Positions 27,339 to 36,504 of a DNA stretch of 64,000 nucleotides are shown in pieces. Source of the DNA: Caulobacter vibrioides OR37 (lineage in GTDB: Bacteria > Pseudomonadota > Alphaproteobacteria > Caulobacterales > Caulobacteraceae); NCBI RefSeq assembly GCF_000372645.1, contig NZ_APMP01000021.1:16689-80688 (forward strand), read 5' to 3'. The position numbers were made by a program, and so were the translations under genes. The notes under the pieces were generated by a model. The model did no database searches. It was not told the origin of the DNA and saw only the letters and a program-made list of their open reading frames with translations. Numbering within the stretch: the first letter of the stretch is position 1; every line of letters begins with the position of its first letter.

Positions 27339-28409
27339 TTGCGACTGCCCCAGGCCCGCCTCGACCAGGTTCTCGATCGCTTCCGCGAGGTGGAGGCGCG
27401 CATGGGCGCGGCCACCGACGGGGCCGAGATCGTCAAGCTCTCCAAGGAGCACGCCGAGCTGAAGCCGGTGGCCGAGGCCGTCGAGCGGCTGGCCAAGCTG
27501 TCCGCCGAGCGCGCCGAGCTGGACGCCATGGCCGCCGATCCGGAAATGGCCGACATGGTCCGCGACGAGATCGAGAGCCTGGACGAAAGGCTGCCGGTCC
27601 TGGAGCGCGAGCTGGCCCTGATGCTGGCGCCCAAGGACAAGGACGAGAACGCCTCGGCCATCCTGGAAGTGCGCGCCGGCACCGGCGGCGACGAGGCGGC
27701 CCTGTTCGCGGGCGACCTCTTCCGCATGTACCAGCGCTATGCCCAGAACCACGGCTGGCGCGTCGAGATCGACAGCATCTCGGAAGGCGAAATGGGCGGC
27801 TTCAAGGAAATCGTCGCCTCGATCACCGGCGAGGGCGTGTTTGGCCGGCTGAAGTTCGAAAGCGGCGTCCACCGCGTGCAGCGCGTGCCGGCCACCGAGG
27901 CGCAAGGCCGTATCCACACCTCGGCCGCCACGGTCGCGGTGCTGCCCGAGGCCGAGGACGTCGAGATCGACATCAAGGAAAGCGACCTGCGGATCGACAC
28001 CTACCGCTCGTCGGGCGCGGGCGGTCAGCACGTCAACAAGACCGACTCGGCGGTGCGGATCACCCACTTGCCGACCGGCGTGGTGGTGACCTCGTCGGAG
28101 AAGTCGCAGCACCAGAACCGCGCCCGGGCCATGAAGAACCTGAAGGCCCGCCTCTACGACATGCAGCGCGAGGCGCTGGACAGCGCCCGCTCCGAGGCGC
28201 GCAAGAGCCAGGTCGGCAGCGGCGATCGCTCCGAACGCATCCGCACCTACAACTTCCCGCAGGGCCGAGTGACCGATCACCGGATCAACCTGACGCTCTA
28301 CAACCTGGCCCGCATCATCGAGGGCGACGCCCTGGACGACGTGATCAATCCTCTGATCGCCGAGGACCAGGCCGAACGCCTGGCCAGCCTGGAAGAGAGC
28401 TTCGGCTGA
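27339..28409 (+). CDS. prfA: peptide chain release factor 1
   Basis: RF1 reads UAA and UAG and triggers peptidyl-tRNA hydrolysis. The 356-residue protein has the codon-reading PxT motif in [21 protein letters not shown] and the catalytic GGQ in [17 protein letters not shown], the Gln being PrmC's target. The start codon is TTG at 27339, giving [15 protein letters not shown]. No ribosome site is obvious, so initiation may be weak or leaderless. Its orientation is opposite to prmC at 18860. Confidence 0.96.
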   Translation: MRLPQARLDQVLDRFREVEARMGAATDGAEIVKLSKEHAELKPVAEAVERLAKLSAERAELDAMAADPEMADMVRDEIESLDERLPVLERELALMLAPKDKDENASAILEVRAGTGGDEAALFAGDLFRMYQRYAQNHGWRVEIDSISEGEMGGFKEIVASITGEGVFGRLKFESGVHRVQRVPATEAQGRIHTSAATVAVLPEAEDVEIDIKESDLRIDTYRSSGAGGQHVNKTDSAVRITHLPTGVVVTSSEKSQHQNRARAMKNLKARLYDMQREALDSARSEARKSQVGSGDRSERIRTYNFPQGRVTDHRINLTLYNLARIIEGDALDDVINPLIAEDQAERLASLEESFG

Positions 28410-28416
28410 TGGCTTG

Positions 28417-28465
28417 GAGCATGATCTTGCCCGAAAACCGGTTCCCACTTTTCGGGATCATGCTC
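28417..28465. repeat. single hairpin of the AGTG...CGGTT loop family
   Basis: GAGCATGATC and GATCATGCTC pair, with inner CCCGAAAA / TTTTCGGG. On the minus strand the loop is AAGTGGGAACCGGTTTT, sharing its AAGTG and CGGTT with hairpin A of the two-hairpin elements. Palindromes like this are, from memory, common between alphaproteobacterial genes. It fills the prfA-pseudouridine synthase gap and ends 2 bases before the next ATG. Confidence 0.85.
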
Positions 28466-28467
28466 TG

Positions 28468-29235
28468 ATGGCCTGGACCCGCACCTATGACGAGGCCGAG
28501 CCCCAGCGGGTCAACAAGTGGCTGGCCCAGAGCGGCGTGTGCTCGCGCCGCGAAGCCGAACAGCTGATCGCCGACGGCCTGGTGTCGATCGACGGCGAGG
28601 TGGTCGAGGACGTCGGCCGCAAGATCCAGCCTGGCCAGACCCTGGTGCTGGCCGATCGGGCCACGGCCAAGCTGGACGCCACCCCGACCTATCTGATCCA
28701 CAAGCCGCGCGGCGTGGTCTCGGCCCAGCCGGATCCGGGCCAGGTCCCGGCCGCGCGCCTGCTGACGCGGGCCAACCTGTGGGGCGACGCGCCCGGCTCG
28801 GCGATCCCGCGCTCGGGCGACCTGATCCCGCCGGTCGGACGGCTGGACAAGGACTCGCGCGGCCTCTTGCTGCTGTCCCAGGACGGCGTGGTGGCCAAGG
28901 CGGTGATCGGCCCTCAGTCGGATCTGGAAAAGGAATATCGCGTCGCCGTGATGGGCGATTTGACCGAAGAGAAGCTGGAATTGCTGCGCTTCGGCCTTGA
29001 ACTGGACGGCCGCGAACTGCGCCCGGCCGAGGTCGAGGTCATCTCCGACCAGCGCCTGAAGTTCGTGCTGCGCGAGGGCCGCAACCGCCAGATCCGCCGG
29101 ATGTGCGAACTCGTGGAGCTGAAGGTCGTCGACCTGTTCCGGGTTCGCATCGGCCCGCTGGACCTGGGCGACATGCCCGAAGGCCGCTGGCGCCCGCTGA
29201 CCAGCGCCGAGCGCGCGGCGCTGATCGCGGGCTGA
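28468..29235 (+). CDS. RsuA/RluB-family pseudouridine synthase
   Basis: A 255-residue enzyme that converts a specific rRNA uridine to pseudouridine. The N-terminal S4 RNA-binding domain (RVNKWLAQSGVCSRREAEQLI) is followed by the catalytic domain with the active Asp in VGRLDKDSRGLLLLS and the RNRQIRRM segment. The start codon lies 2 bases after a strong hairpin, leaving little room for a separate ribosome site. It is co-oriented with prfA. Confidence 0.92.
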   Translation: MAWTRTYDEAEPQRVNKWLAQSGVCSRREAEQLIADGLVSIDGEVVEDVGRKIQPGQTLVLADRATAKLDATPTYLIHKPRGVVSAQPDPGQVPAARLLTRANLWGDAPGSAIPRSGDLIPPVGRLDKDSRGLLLLSQDGVVAKAVIGPQSDLEKEYRVAVMGDLTEEKLELLRFGLELDGRELRPAEVEVISDQRLKFVLREGRNRQIRRMCELVELKVVDLFRVRIGPLDLGDMPEGRWRPLTSAERAALIAG

Positions 29236-29243
29236 GCCGCAGA

Positions 29244-29693
29244 CTAGGCCTTCGGCCGCCGACGTCGGGGCACACGGACGATGGCCTCGCCGTCCATGAT
29301 CAGGTCCTCGCCGACGAAGCCCTGGCAGCTTAGGGTGACGCGGGCGCTTTCGGGATCGATGGCCGCCACGGTGACGCGGGCGGTGACCACGTCGTCGATG
29401 CGGACCGGCCTGTGGAAGGCCAGGGTCTGCGACAGGTAGATCGCCCCCGCCCCCGGCAGGATGGTGCCGACCACCGCCGAGCCGAACGAGGCCGACAGCA
29501 GGCCATGGGCGATGCGGCCCCGATAGGCGGTCTTGGCCGCGTAGGCCTCGTCCATATGCACGGGATTGAAGTCGTCCGAGGCCTCGGCGAACAAGGCGAT
29601 CCGCGCTTCGGTGACGACGACCTGCTTTTCGGCCGTCATGCCGACGGACAGTTCTTCCAGGATATAGCCGCCGGTGGGGTGTGGTCCGATCAT
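29244..29693 (-). CDS. MaoC-like hot-dog hydratase
   Basis: A 149-residue protein with the (R)-specific enoyl-CoA hydratase signature DDFNPVHMDEAYAAKTAYRGRIAHG, where the Asp and His are catalytic. It probably hydrates an enoyl-CoA in fatty-acid or polyester metabolism. It faces the pseudouridine synthase, with 8 bases between the stops. Confidence 0.92.
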   Translation of the reverse strand: MIGPHPTGGYILEELSVGMTAEKQVVVTEARIALFAEASDDFNPVHMDEAYAAKTAYRGRIAHGLLSASFGSAVVGTILPGAGAIYLSQTLAFHRPVRIDDVVTARVTVAAIDPESARVTLSCQGFVGEDLIMDGEAIVRVPRRRRPKA

Positions 29694-29737
29694 CAGCCGG
29701 CGTTAGCGGTCATGGGCGGCGATGGCCAGAGAAAATG

Positions 29738-30145
29738 TCAGCGGGCGGGTTTCGAATAGGGGACGAACGGACCCAGGCTGACGAAGCCGCGCTGGAAGTG
29801 CGCCAGCGAGTCGAACAGATCGACGGCATCGGGCTCGCAGAGATCGCCGCCATAGGTCCGGGTGACCAGGACGTCGTCCTGGCGCAATGAACTGGCGCCG
29901 CCGCGCGGCCGGTTCACATAAAGGCGGTTGCCCGGCAGGTGATAGACGATGGCCGTTCCGTCGATGATCTCGCTGCCCTGGATGTCGCTGAGGCGCAGGC
30001 AGCTGACGGGCTTGCCGGCGACGCGCCCCTCCAGAAGCTTGGCCAGCTGAGCCTCGCCAGTGGGGTTGGGCGGCTCGGCGGCCAGGGCGCCGGAGGCCGT
30101 CGCCAGAACACCCACCGCCATCAGACCAGAAACCCAGCGACGCAT
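29738..30145 (-). CDS. exported hypothetical protein
   Basis: A 135-residue protein with a signal peptide (RRWVSGLMAVGVLATASGALA). The mature part has two Cys (VSCLRLSDIQG and GGDLCEPDAV), likely a disulfide, and reads as beta-rich. No named domain. It begins 10 bases after ispG on the same strand and is likely in its operon. Confidence 0.75.
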   Translation of the reverse strand: MRRWVSGLMAVGVLATASGALAAEPPNPTGEAQLAKLLEGRVAGKPVSCLRLSDIQGSEIIDGTAIVYHLPGNRLYVNRPRGGASSLRQDDVLVTRTYGGDLCEPDAVDLFDSLAHFQRGFVSLGPFVPYSKPAR

Positions 30146-30155
30146 TTCGCGCTCC

Positions 30156-31310
30156 CTATTCGGCCGCCACGACCTCGGCGTCCTTGTCGGCCTTGTCCTG
30201 AGCGGCCTGGATCTCGGCGGCGCGCTTTTCGACCAGCTCGACGATGTGGTCGATCATGCCGTCGTTGGACTGCTTATGGTCGGGCTTGCCGGCCATGTAG
30301 ACCATGCCCGCCCCGGCCCCGCCGCCGGTGAAGCCGATGTCGGTCATCAGCGCCTCGCCCGGCCCGTTGACCACGCAGCCGATGATCGACAGCGACATCG
30401 GCGTGGCGATGTGGGCCAGGCGCTCTTCCAGGGTCTCGACCGTCTTGATGACGTTGAAGCCCTGACGGGCGCACGACGGGCAGGCGATGATGTTGACGCC
30501 CCGGTGACGCAGGCCCAGCGACTTCAGGATATCGAAGCCGACCTTGATCTCCTCGACCGGGTCAGCGGCCAGCGACACGCGGATGGTGTCGCCGATCCCG
30601 GCCCACAGCATCGAGCCAATGCCGATCGACGACTTCACCGTGCCGGTGCGGGTGGCCCCCGCCTCGGTGACGCCCAGATGCAGCGGGCAGTCGATCGCTT
30701 CGGCCAGCTGGTAATAGGCGGCGACGGTCAGGAAAGGATCGGACGCCTTCACCGAGATCTTGAACTCGTGGAAGTCGTGGTCCTGCAGGATGCGGGCGTG
30801 GTTCAGGGCGCTCTCGACCATCGCCTCGGGGCACGGCTCGCCGTACTTTTCCAGCAGTTCGCGTTCGAGGGAGCCCGCGTTGACGCCGATCCGCATCGAG
30901 CAGCCGTGGTCGCGAGCGGCCTGGATCACGTCGCGGACGCGGTCGGGGCTGCCGATATTGCCGGGATTGATCCGCAGGCAGGCCGCGCCCGCCTCGGCGG
31001 CCTCGATGCCGCGCTTGTAGTGGAAGTGGATGTCGGCCACGAGCGGGACCTTGGCCTCGCGGGCGATGGTCTTGAACGCCGCCGTGCTCTCGACGTCCGG
31101 GCAGCTGACGCGGACGATGTCGGCGCCGGCCTCTTCCAGCTGACGGATCTGCTCCAGCGTCGCCTTGGCGTCGCTGGTCAGGGTGTTGGTCATCGACTGG
31201 ACGGTGATCGGCGCGTCGCCGCCCACCTCGACCTTGCCGACGCGGATCTTGCGCGATTGCCGGCGCGTGATCATGCGCCAGGGACGGACGTGCGTGTGGT
31301 CTGCGGCCAT
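30156..31310 (-). CDS. ispG: (E)-4-hydroxy-3-methylbut-2-enyl-diphosphate synthase
   Basis: IspG makes HMBPP in the MEP isoprenoid pathway using a 4Fe-4S cluster. The 384-residue protein has [15 protein letters not shown] at the N-terminus, the TIM-barrel VADIHF and INPGNIG, and the cluster ligands in [10 protein letters not shown] and [10 protein letters not shown]. rodZ lies immediately upstream on the same strand, an arrangement also known from enterobacteria. Confidence 0.96.
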   Translation of the reverse strand: MAADHTHVRPWRMITRRQSRKIRVGKVEVGGDAPITVQSMTNTLTSDAKATLEQIRQLEEAGADIVRVSCPDVESTAAFKTIAREAKVPLVADIHFHYKRGIEAAEAGAACLRINPGNIGSPDRVRDVIQAARDHGCSMRIGVNAGSLERELLEKYGEPCPEAMVESALNHARILQDHDFHEFKISVKASDPFLTVAAYYQLAEAIDCPLHLGVTEAGATRTGTVKSSIGIGSMLWAGIGDTIRVSLAADPVEEIKVGFDILKSLGLRHRGVNIIACPSCARQGFNVIKTVETLEERLAHIATPMSLSIIGCVVNGPGEALMTDIGFTGGGAGAGMVYMAGKPDHKQSNDGMIDHIVELVEKRAAEIQAAQDKADKDAEVVAAE

Positions 31311-31396
31311 GACGTCAATTTAGAGGGTGTCGAAGGCGGATAGAAGGCCTTCCACGGCCTGCCCGTCGATTTCCCCGACCACGGCCGAGGTCGGCG

Positions 31397-32494
31397 CTAT
31401 TGAATGCGAATTGGAACCGCGGGCTTGGCGGCCACGGGCTGGGCCGGCGCGCTGGCGACAGGCTTCGGAGCCGGAGGCGGCGGCGGGATAAGCTTGGCCA
31501 GGGCGGTCTGGCTCGCGGTCAGCCGTCCGGTCAGCACGCCGCCATAATAGACGTCGAAGGCCTCGGGCTCGACCACGTCGACCGTCAGGCCCGGCGTGCG
31601 CGGCGCGCGATAGGCGTCGCCCGACGACAGCCAGCGGGTCAGCACCGGCGCGCCGTCGGGACCGCGCACCGTCAGAGAGGTGGCCTTGCGCGCCTGAAGC
31701 ACCACGCCCGAGGCCTCGGCCTGGGTCGCCCCCAGCATCTGCCCTCTCGGCTTGAAGGGCGAACCGAGACGGGCCTGCTGGCTGGCCTCGCCGGCCTTGG
31801 CCTCGGCCTCTTCGCGGGCCTTCGCGGCCGCCTTGGCCGCGTCGACCGACCCGCCATTGGCGGCCGCGTCGTCCAGACCGGGAGTCTTGTAGGGCTCGGG
31901 GGTGGTCGACTCGACCGGGGCCGGCAGCGGCGCGCCCAGAGACACCGAGCCCCCGCCATTGCCGCTCGCGGCGCGGGCGACCTGGGTCGAGGCGGCGGCC
32001 GGCGCCACCTGCGGCGGCGGTTCGACCTTGGTGATCGCGTGCTGCGCGACGTTCCACAGCAGGATGGCGCCGACCACCAGCAGGCCGCCGGCGAAAATCA
32101 GGGCCAGGCGCGGATCGCGCTCGCGGCGCACGCCGACCGGGGCGCGCAACTCGGCGCCATCGTCGGGCGCGTCATGCTTGAAGCGGGCCACGGCCGCCTC
32201 GGCGTCCAGGCCCAGCAGGCCGGCATAGGCGCGGACATAGCCGATGGTGAACGGCCGCGAGGGCAGGTCCTCGAGCCGCATGTCCTCCAGCGCCTCGATA
32301 TAGGCCTGACGGATGCGCGTCGCGTCGGCGACGTCCTGGGTGGTCAGCCCCCGGAACTGGCGGGCCGACTTCAGGGCCACGCCAAGATCGGAGCCCTCGT
32401 TCAGCGAGGGCTGATAGGCCGCGACCGGCGCATCATCGACGTCGGCGTCGGCGACCAAGTGCAAGCGCCCCACGGTGCCCGTATCCAGCGGCAT
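31397..32494 (-). CDS. rodZ: RodZ-like cytoskeletal helix-turn-helix membrane protein
   Basis: RodZ links MreB to the cell-wall elongation machinery. The 365-residue protein has the cytoplasmic helix-turn-helix (about 35-105: LGVALKSARQFRGLTTQDVADATRI, then RPFTIGYVRAYAGLLGLD), one membrane helix (about 128-148, LALIFAGGLLVVGAILLW), an Ala/Pro linker, and a periplasmic DUF4115-like beta domain with VRGPDGAPVLTRWLSSGDAYRAP. The start at 32494 is favoured; a frame upstream has no ribosome site. ispG follows. Confidence 0.88.
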   Translation of the reverse strand: MPLDTGTVGRLHLVADADVDDAPVAAYQPSLNEGSDLGVALKSARQFRGLTTQDVADATRIRQAYIEALEDMRLEDLPSRPFTIGYVRAYAGLLGLDAEAAVARFKHDAPDDGAELRAPVGVRRERDPRLALIFAGGLLVVGAILLWNVAQHAITKVEPPPQVAPAAASTQVARAASGNGGGSVSLGAPLPAPVESTTPEPYKTPGLDDAAANGGSVDAAKAAAKAREEAEAKAGEASQQARLGSPFKPRGQMLGATQAEASGVVLQARKATSLTVRGPDGAPVLTRWLSSGDAYRAPRTPGLTVDVVEPEAFDVYYGGVLTGRLTASQTALAKLIPPPPPAPKPVASAPAQPVAAKPAVPIRIQ

Positions 32495-32652
32495 GAAAAA
32501 TAGAGACCCCGAAAACTCGCGCCGCGCGCGAAGCGCGTCGCACTCCCCCACCCGTGACGCACGGTGTTCTTAACAAGTTTTCGAGATATCAGACTAAGTA
32601 ACGGGATTCAATGCACTAAACGGTGACGCTTGGTTAACGGCCAAGCCTTTCG

Positions 32653-34917
32653 TCACACCGCCACGTACAGCTTGCGCGCCAAGGTTTCGATCTCTCCGCG
32701 CAAGGATCCGCCCGAGCCCTTCAACAGGGCTTCAACGTTGCGTCGAGCCGCCTCCCGATCGCAGCTCAGCACCATCTGCTTGACGGGACCGATGCCGGCC
32801 GGCGGCATCGAAAGCCCCTCGAAACCCAGCGCCACAAGGGCGAAGGCCTCGAGCGGACGGCCGGCCATTTCTCCGCAGACGGACACCGGCGTGCCGGTGT
32901 CGGCGCAAGCCTGCTGAATGGTCTTCAGCGCCCGCAGCGCGGCCGGCGACAGGGGGTCGTAACGGTCCGAGACCTTGGGATTGCCCCGGTCGGCGGCGAA
33001 CAGGTACTGCATCAGGTCGTTGGTGCCGACCGAGACGAAATCGGTCATCGGCAGCAGCGCGTCCAAATGCCACAGCAGCGACGGCGCCTCGATCATCGCC
33101 CCGACGTCCAGCCGCGAGGGCGCGGGCCGACCGCGCTTGAGCGCCCATGCGACTTCCTGATCGACGAAAGCTCGGGCGGCGCGGAACTCGTCGACATTGG
33201 CGACCAGCGGGAACATCACCTTCAGCGGCCGTCCGGCGGCGGCCTTGACCAGCGCCCGGATCTGCATCCGCAGCAGGGCCGGACGGTCCAGGCCCATCCG
33301 CACGGCGCGCCAACCCAGGGCCGGATTGTCCTCGCGCTCCAGCTCCATGTACGGCAACAGCTTGTCGCCGCCGAGATCGAGCGTGCGGAAGGTGACCGGC
33401 ATCCCGTTGGCGGCCTCCAGCACCTTTTCGTAGAGCGCGGTCTGAGCTTCCAGGCGCGGCAGCTCCTCGGCCACCATGAACTGGAATTCGGTGCGGAACA
33501 GGCCAATGCCCTCGGCGCCCGTCTCGGCCAGGATGTCGAGATCGACCGCCAGGCCGGCGTTCATCAGGAGGGTGATCTTGGCCCCGTCCTTGGTGATCGG
33601 CGGGGTGTCGCGCAGGCGGGCGAACTCGGCCTTGCGCTGGGCGCGGACCTCCATCCGGACCTTCAGCGCCTTGACGACGTCCGGGCGCGGCCGCAGCCAG
33701 GCTTCCTGGGTTTCGGCGTCGACCACCACGGGGTCGCCCTCGCTGACCCGGTCGCGCAGGCCGGCCAGGCGGCCGACGCAGGGAATGTCGAGCGCCCGGG
33801 CCACGATGCCGGCGTGGCTGGCGGCGCTGCCTTCTTCCAGCAGGATGCCCTTCAGCTTGGTCCGGTCGTATTCCAGCAGGTCGGCGGGGCCGAGGTTCCG
33901 GGCGATCAGGATGGCGTCGTCGGGCAGCACCCGCACGGCGTGGACGTCGCCCGACAGGTGGCGCAGCAAGCGGTCGTTCAGGTCTTCAAGATCGTGCAGG
34001 CGCTCGCGCAGATAGGGATCCCGCGCCTGGCCCAGACGGGCGCGGTGCTCGGAACGCACGCGCTCGACGGCGGCCTCGGCGGTCAGGCCCGACCGCACGG
34101 CTTCCTGCAGGCCGCGGTTCCAGCCCCGGTCGTGGGCGAACAGGCGGTAGGTCTCCAAGACCTCGTAGCTGGCGCCGACCAGGCCATGCTGGCCTTCCAG
34201 CATCTCGTCGATCTGGGTCTGCAGCGCCTCGATGGCGTAGTTGAGCCGGGCCTCCTCGGCCAGGGCGTCGTCGGACAGCAGGGTCTCGGGCGCGACCGGC
34301 TGTTCGTGCAGAACCGCCACGCCGTAGGCCAGGCCCTCGGCGAAGCGCGCCCCCTTCAGCCGCTCGGGCTTGTGGGGCGCCAGCTCGACGTCCTTGAGCT
34401 CGTCGGCGCCCAGGAGCTCGCTGGAGCTGACCATCTCGGCCAGCACCATGGCGATGATCTGGAGGTCCTCGACCTCCTCCTCGTCATAGATCCGCTCGGT
34501 GCGGTTCTGGACGACCAGCACGCCGATGGCGCGGCCGCCGCGCAGCAGCGGCACCGCCAGGAAGGCGTGGTAGGGATCTTCGCCGGTTTCCGGGCGGTAC
34601 GAGAAGGCCGGGTGGCTGGCGGCGTCGGACAGGTTCAGCGGCCGGCCCAGGCGCATGGTCTCGCCGACCAGGCCCTCGCCCGGCTTCATGCGCGTGACGT
34701 GGACGGCCTCGCGCGACAGACCCTCGGTGGCGAACAGTTCCAGATCGCCGGAGGCGCGGCGCAGATAGATCGAGCAGACCTCGGCGACCATCGAGACGGC
34801 GATGGTGCGCACCACCATGTCCAGCTTGGCCTGGGCCGGACCGCCGCCGGCCATGGCCTCGCGTATCTGCCGCAGCAGGCTGCGAGGTCCTCGAACGGCG
34901 ATGCCGGATGCCGCCAT
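32653..34917 (-). CDS. ptsP: PEP-protein phosphotransferase PtsP (enzyme I-Ntr)
   Basis: EI-Ntr starts the nitrogen phosphotransferase relay from PEP to NPr and EIIA-Ntr, and senses glutamine through its GAF domain. The 754-residue protein has the GAF domain (about 20-165), the swivelling phospho-His domain with SAASHAGIVARAL, and the PEP-binding barrel with DLGGDKLLPY, FVSVGTNDLMQYLFAADRGN and SVCGEMAG. In the Caulobacter group this relay influences (p)ppGpp control of the cell cycle. Confidence 0.95.
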   Translation of the reverse strand: MAASGIAVRGPRSLLRQIREAMAGGGPAQAKLDMVVRTIAVSMVAEVCSIYLRRASGDLELFATEGLSREAVHVTRMKPGEGLVGETMRLGRPLNLSDAASHPAFSYRPETGEDPYHAFLAVPLLRGGRAIGVLVVQNRTERIYDEEEVEDLQIIAMVLAEMVSSSELLGADELKDVELAPHKPERLKGARFAEGLAYGVAVLHEQPVAPETLLSDDALAEEARLNYAIEALQTQIDEMLEGQHGLVGASYEVLETYRLFAHDRGWNRGLQEAVRSGLTAEAAVERVRSEHRARLGQARDPYLRERLHDLEDLNDRLLRHLSGDVHAVRVLPDDAILIARNLGPADLLEYDRTKLKGILLEEGSAASHAGIVARALDIPCVGRLAGLRDRVSEGDPVVVDAETQEAWLRPRPDVVKALKVRMEVRAQRKAEFARLRDTPPITKDGAKITLLMNAGLAVDLDILAETGAEGIGLFRTEFQFMVAEELPRLEAQTALYEKVLEAANGMPVTFRTLDLGGDKLLPYMELEREDNPALGWRAVRMGLDRPALLRMQIRALVKAAAGRPLKVMFPLVANVDEFRAARAFVDQEVAWALKRGRPAPSRLDVGAMIEAPSLLWHLDALLPMTDFVSVGTNDLMQYLFAADRGNPKVSDRYDPLSPAALRALKTIQQACADTGTPVSVCGEMAGRPLEAFALVALGFEGLSMPPAGIGPVKQMVLSCDREAARRNVEALLKGSGGSLRGEIETLARKLYVAV

Positions 34918-34999
34918 GAGCCTAAAGCGCGCTCCCTAACCCAAAGGACGAAGGTCTAGCCCGGCGTCGCGCGCCGAGGGTCAAGACCACGTCCGCCTC

Positions 35000-35051
35000 T
35001 AGAGCCTGTCCGATCTGGATGAAACCATCCAAATCAAAATGAACAGACCTC
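35000..35051. repeat. degenerate hairpin-B remnant of the two-hairpin element
   Basis: AGAGCCTGTCCGATCTGGATG is a good left arm of hairpin B, with inner GGAT-GAAACC-ATCC. The right arm (AACAGACCTC) has substitutions, and hairpin A is absent. Confidence 0.6.
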
Positions 35052-35193
35052 GCCCTCAAAGTCCGAGCGTGCGCCGAAGCGGCCTGACCGTCGCAAGCCT
35101 GGCGCCGACGCGCTCAAGATGGGGGCTACAGCAGATTTCGCCAGCGCGATAGCCGCTGACGACAACCGAACGGCGATTAGGTGCGAGCGAACG

Positions 35194-35224
35194 AAAAAGC
35201 GCCGCCTCCGGGCGGAGACGGCGC
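35194..35224 (-). terminator. intrinsic terminator after the Tyr-rich glycine-zipper gene
   Basis: On the minus strand, GCGCCG and CGGCGC pair with inner TCTCCGCCC / GGGCGGAGA-type pairing and lead into five T. It lies about 50 bases past the stop at 35276. Confidence 0.8.
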
Positions 35225-35275
35225 AGGTTGAACGCTCGGGGAGGGATCAGGACTCGAGCGCTAAGCGGACAGGCC

Positions 35276-35674
35276 CTAGCGGCGATAACCGTAGTCGTAG
35301 CGGGCGTCGTAACGGTCATAGCCCCGGCCGTAGCCGTAGCCGTAGCGGCCGTCGTCGTGACCGTAGCGGCCGTAGCCATAGTGGTCATAGGCGTAGCGGT
35401 TGTCGTAGCGCGGGGCGTAGCGATAGTCGTAGCCGTAGTCGCGACGGTGATCGCGCGCGGTCGTGGCGCCCAGGGCGGCGCCGGCCACGGCGCCGATGGC
35501 GACCGCGTCGCCCTTGCCGTGGCCCAGGGCCGCGCCGGCGACGCCGCCGATCAGGGCGCCGACGATGGCGCGGTCGGTCTTCTCGCCGGCGAAGGCGGCG
35601 GTGGCCGGGGCGACCAGCGCGCCGGTGATGGCGACGGCGACGATGGTCTTGGTGATCTTACCAGTGGTGTTCAT
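35276..35674 (-). CDS. exported glycine-zipper protein with Tyr-rich tail
   Basis: A 132-residue protein. A signal peptide (about 1-29) is followed by a glycine-zipper hairpin (37-70: IVGALIGGVAGAALG and AIGAVAGAALGA) that should insert in the outer membrane. The 53-residue tail (80-132) contains 18 Tyr among Gly, Arg and Asp. Such tails are disordered and can bind envelope polymers or form condensates. Ends in a good terminator. The function is unknown. Confidence 0.78.
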   Translation of the reverse strand: MNTTGKITKTIVAVAITGALVAPATAAFAGEKTDRAIVGALIGGVAGAALGHGKGDAVAIGAVAGAALGATTARDHRRDYGYDYRYAPRYDNRYAYDHYGYGRYGHDDGRYGYGYGRGYDRYDARYDYGYRR

Positions 35675-35767
35675 GGCGGGGCTCCTATTCCAGAGGCGTC
35701 GCCCGTTCGCGGCGCTGTTGATGTCTGTTCTAAGACTCGCCGCCTGAACCTGATCGGGACCCTTCGT

Positions 35768-36460
35768 TCAGGTTGGGTTTAGGTTCGGGAGCCCGCTTTC
35801 GGCGCCCGCTTCCCAGGTCAGGTAACCGAACACGGCCCGCTTCAGACGTCGCGAAAGCCCTTCCCGGTCGGGGGCGCTCTTGCGGCCCTCGGCGTCGACC
35901 AGGGCCCGACTGAGGCTGATCAGGTCGGCGGCCGCCTCGACCAGATCCAGGCCCGCCAGAGCCTCTCCGCCGCGCTGCAGGACCCCGATGATCGCCGCCA
36001 GCATCGCCCGTTCGGCGGCCTCGGTTTCCTCGTCCAGCGGCAGGCGCGCCTCCTCGAAGTCCAGGATGCGCGCCAGGTTCGGCAGGTCCAGCTGGTGTCC
36101 CACGGCGACCGCGATCAAGCGCGACACCGCCTCGCGCCAGTCCTCGCCCGGACGCGCGGCGACCGCCGCCTCCACCTCGGCGGCGAAACGGGCGGCGTCA
36201 CGGCGCACCAGGGCGGCCATCAGCGCGTCCTTGCCCGGGAAGTACTGGTACAGCGAACCGACGCTGACCCCGGCCACGGCCGCGACGACATTGGTGTTGA
36301 ACCGCTCCAGCCCCTCACGCTCCAGAATGCGAGCCGCGCCGTCCAGGATCACCTCGACGGTCGCGGCCGAACGCCTCTGGCGCGGGCGTTTGCGGGGGCT
36401 CAGGGGATCTTCCCCTCCCCGGTCGAGATGCGAGTTGGCCATATGTGATGAAAAGCTCAT
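35768..36460 (-). CDS. TetR-family transcriptional regulator
   Basis: A 230-residue repressor-type protein. The N-terminal helix-turn-helix reads RSAATVEVILDGAARILE and NTNVVAAVAGVSVGSLYQYFPGKDAL. A ligand-binding C-terminal helical domain follows. Starts at 36460 or 36442 are both possible. A dyad at 36441-36462 overlaps this start zone. Divergent from the darcynin-like gene, its likely target. Confidence 0.9.
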   Translation of the reverse strand: MSFSSHMANSHLDRGGEDPLSPRKRPRQRRSAATVEVILDGAARILEREGLERFNTNVVAAVAGVSVGSLYQYFPGKDALMAALVRRDAARFAAEVEAAVAARPGEDWREAVSRLIAVAVGHQLDLPNLARILDFEEARLPLDEETEAAERAMLAAIIGVLQRGGEALAGLDLVEAAADLISLSRALVDAEGRKSAPDREGLSRRLKRAVFGYLTWEAGAESGLPNLNPT

Positions 36461-36462
36461 AT
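36441..36462. promoter_or_regulatory. imperfect dyad, possible TetR operator
   Basis: ATATG-N12-CATAT lies at the TetR start and 43 bases before the divergent gene. The arms are only 5 bases, so this is a weak call. Confidence 0.4.
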
Positions 36463-36504
36463 TTTTGGCGCGGTCAATGACGGCCGCGACCGGAGACAGC
36501 TCCC

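Larger units (their letters stand above)
34918..35275. other. 358-base gene-free stretch
   Basis: It holds the ptsP promoter region, a decayed copy of repeat hairpin B at 35000-35051 (AGAGCCTGTCCGATCTGGAT with a degenerate partner arm), and a minus-strand terminator at 35194-35224. No supportable gene was seen. Confidence 0.6.
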
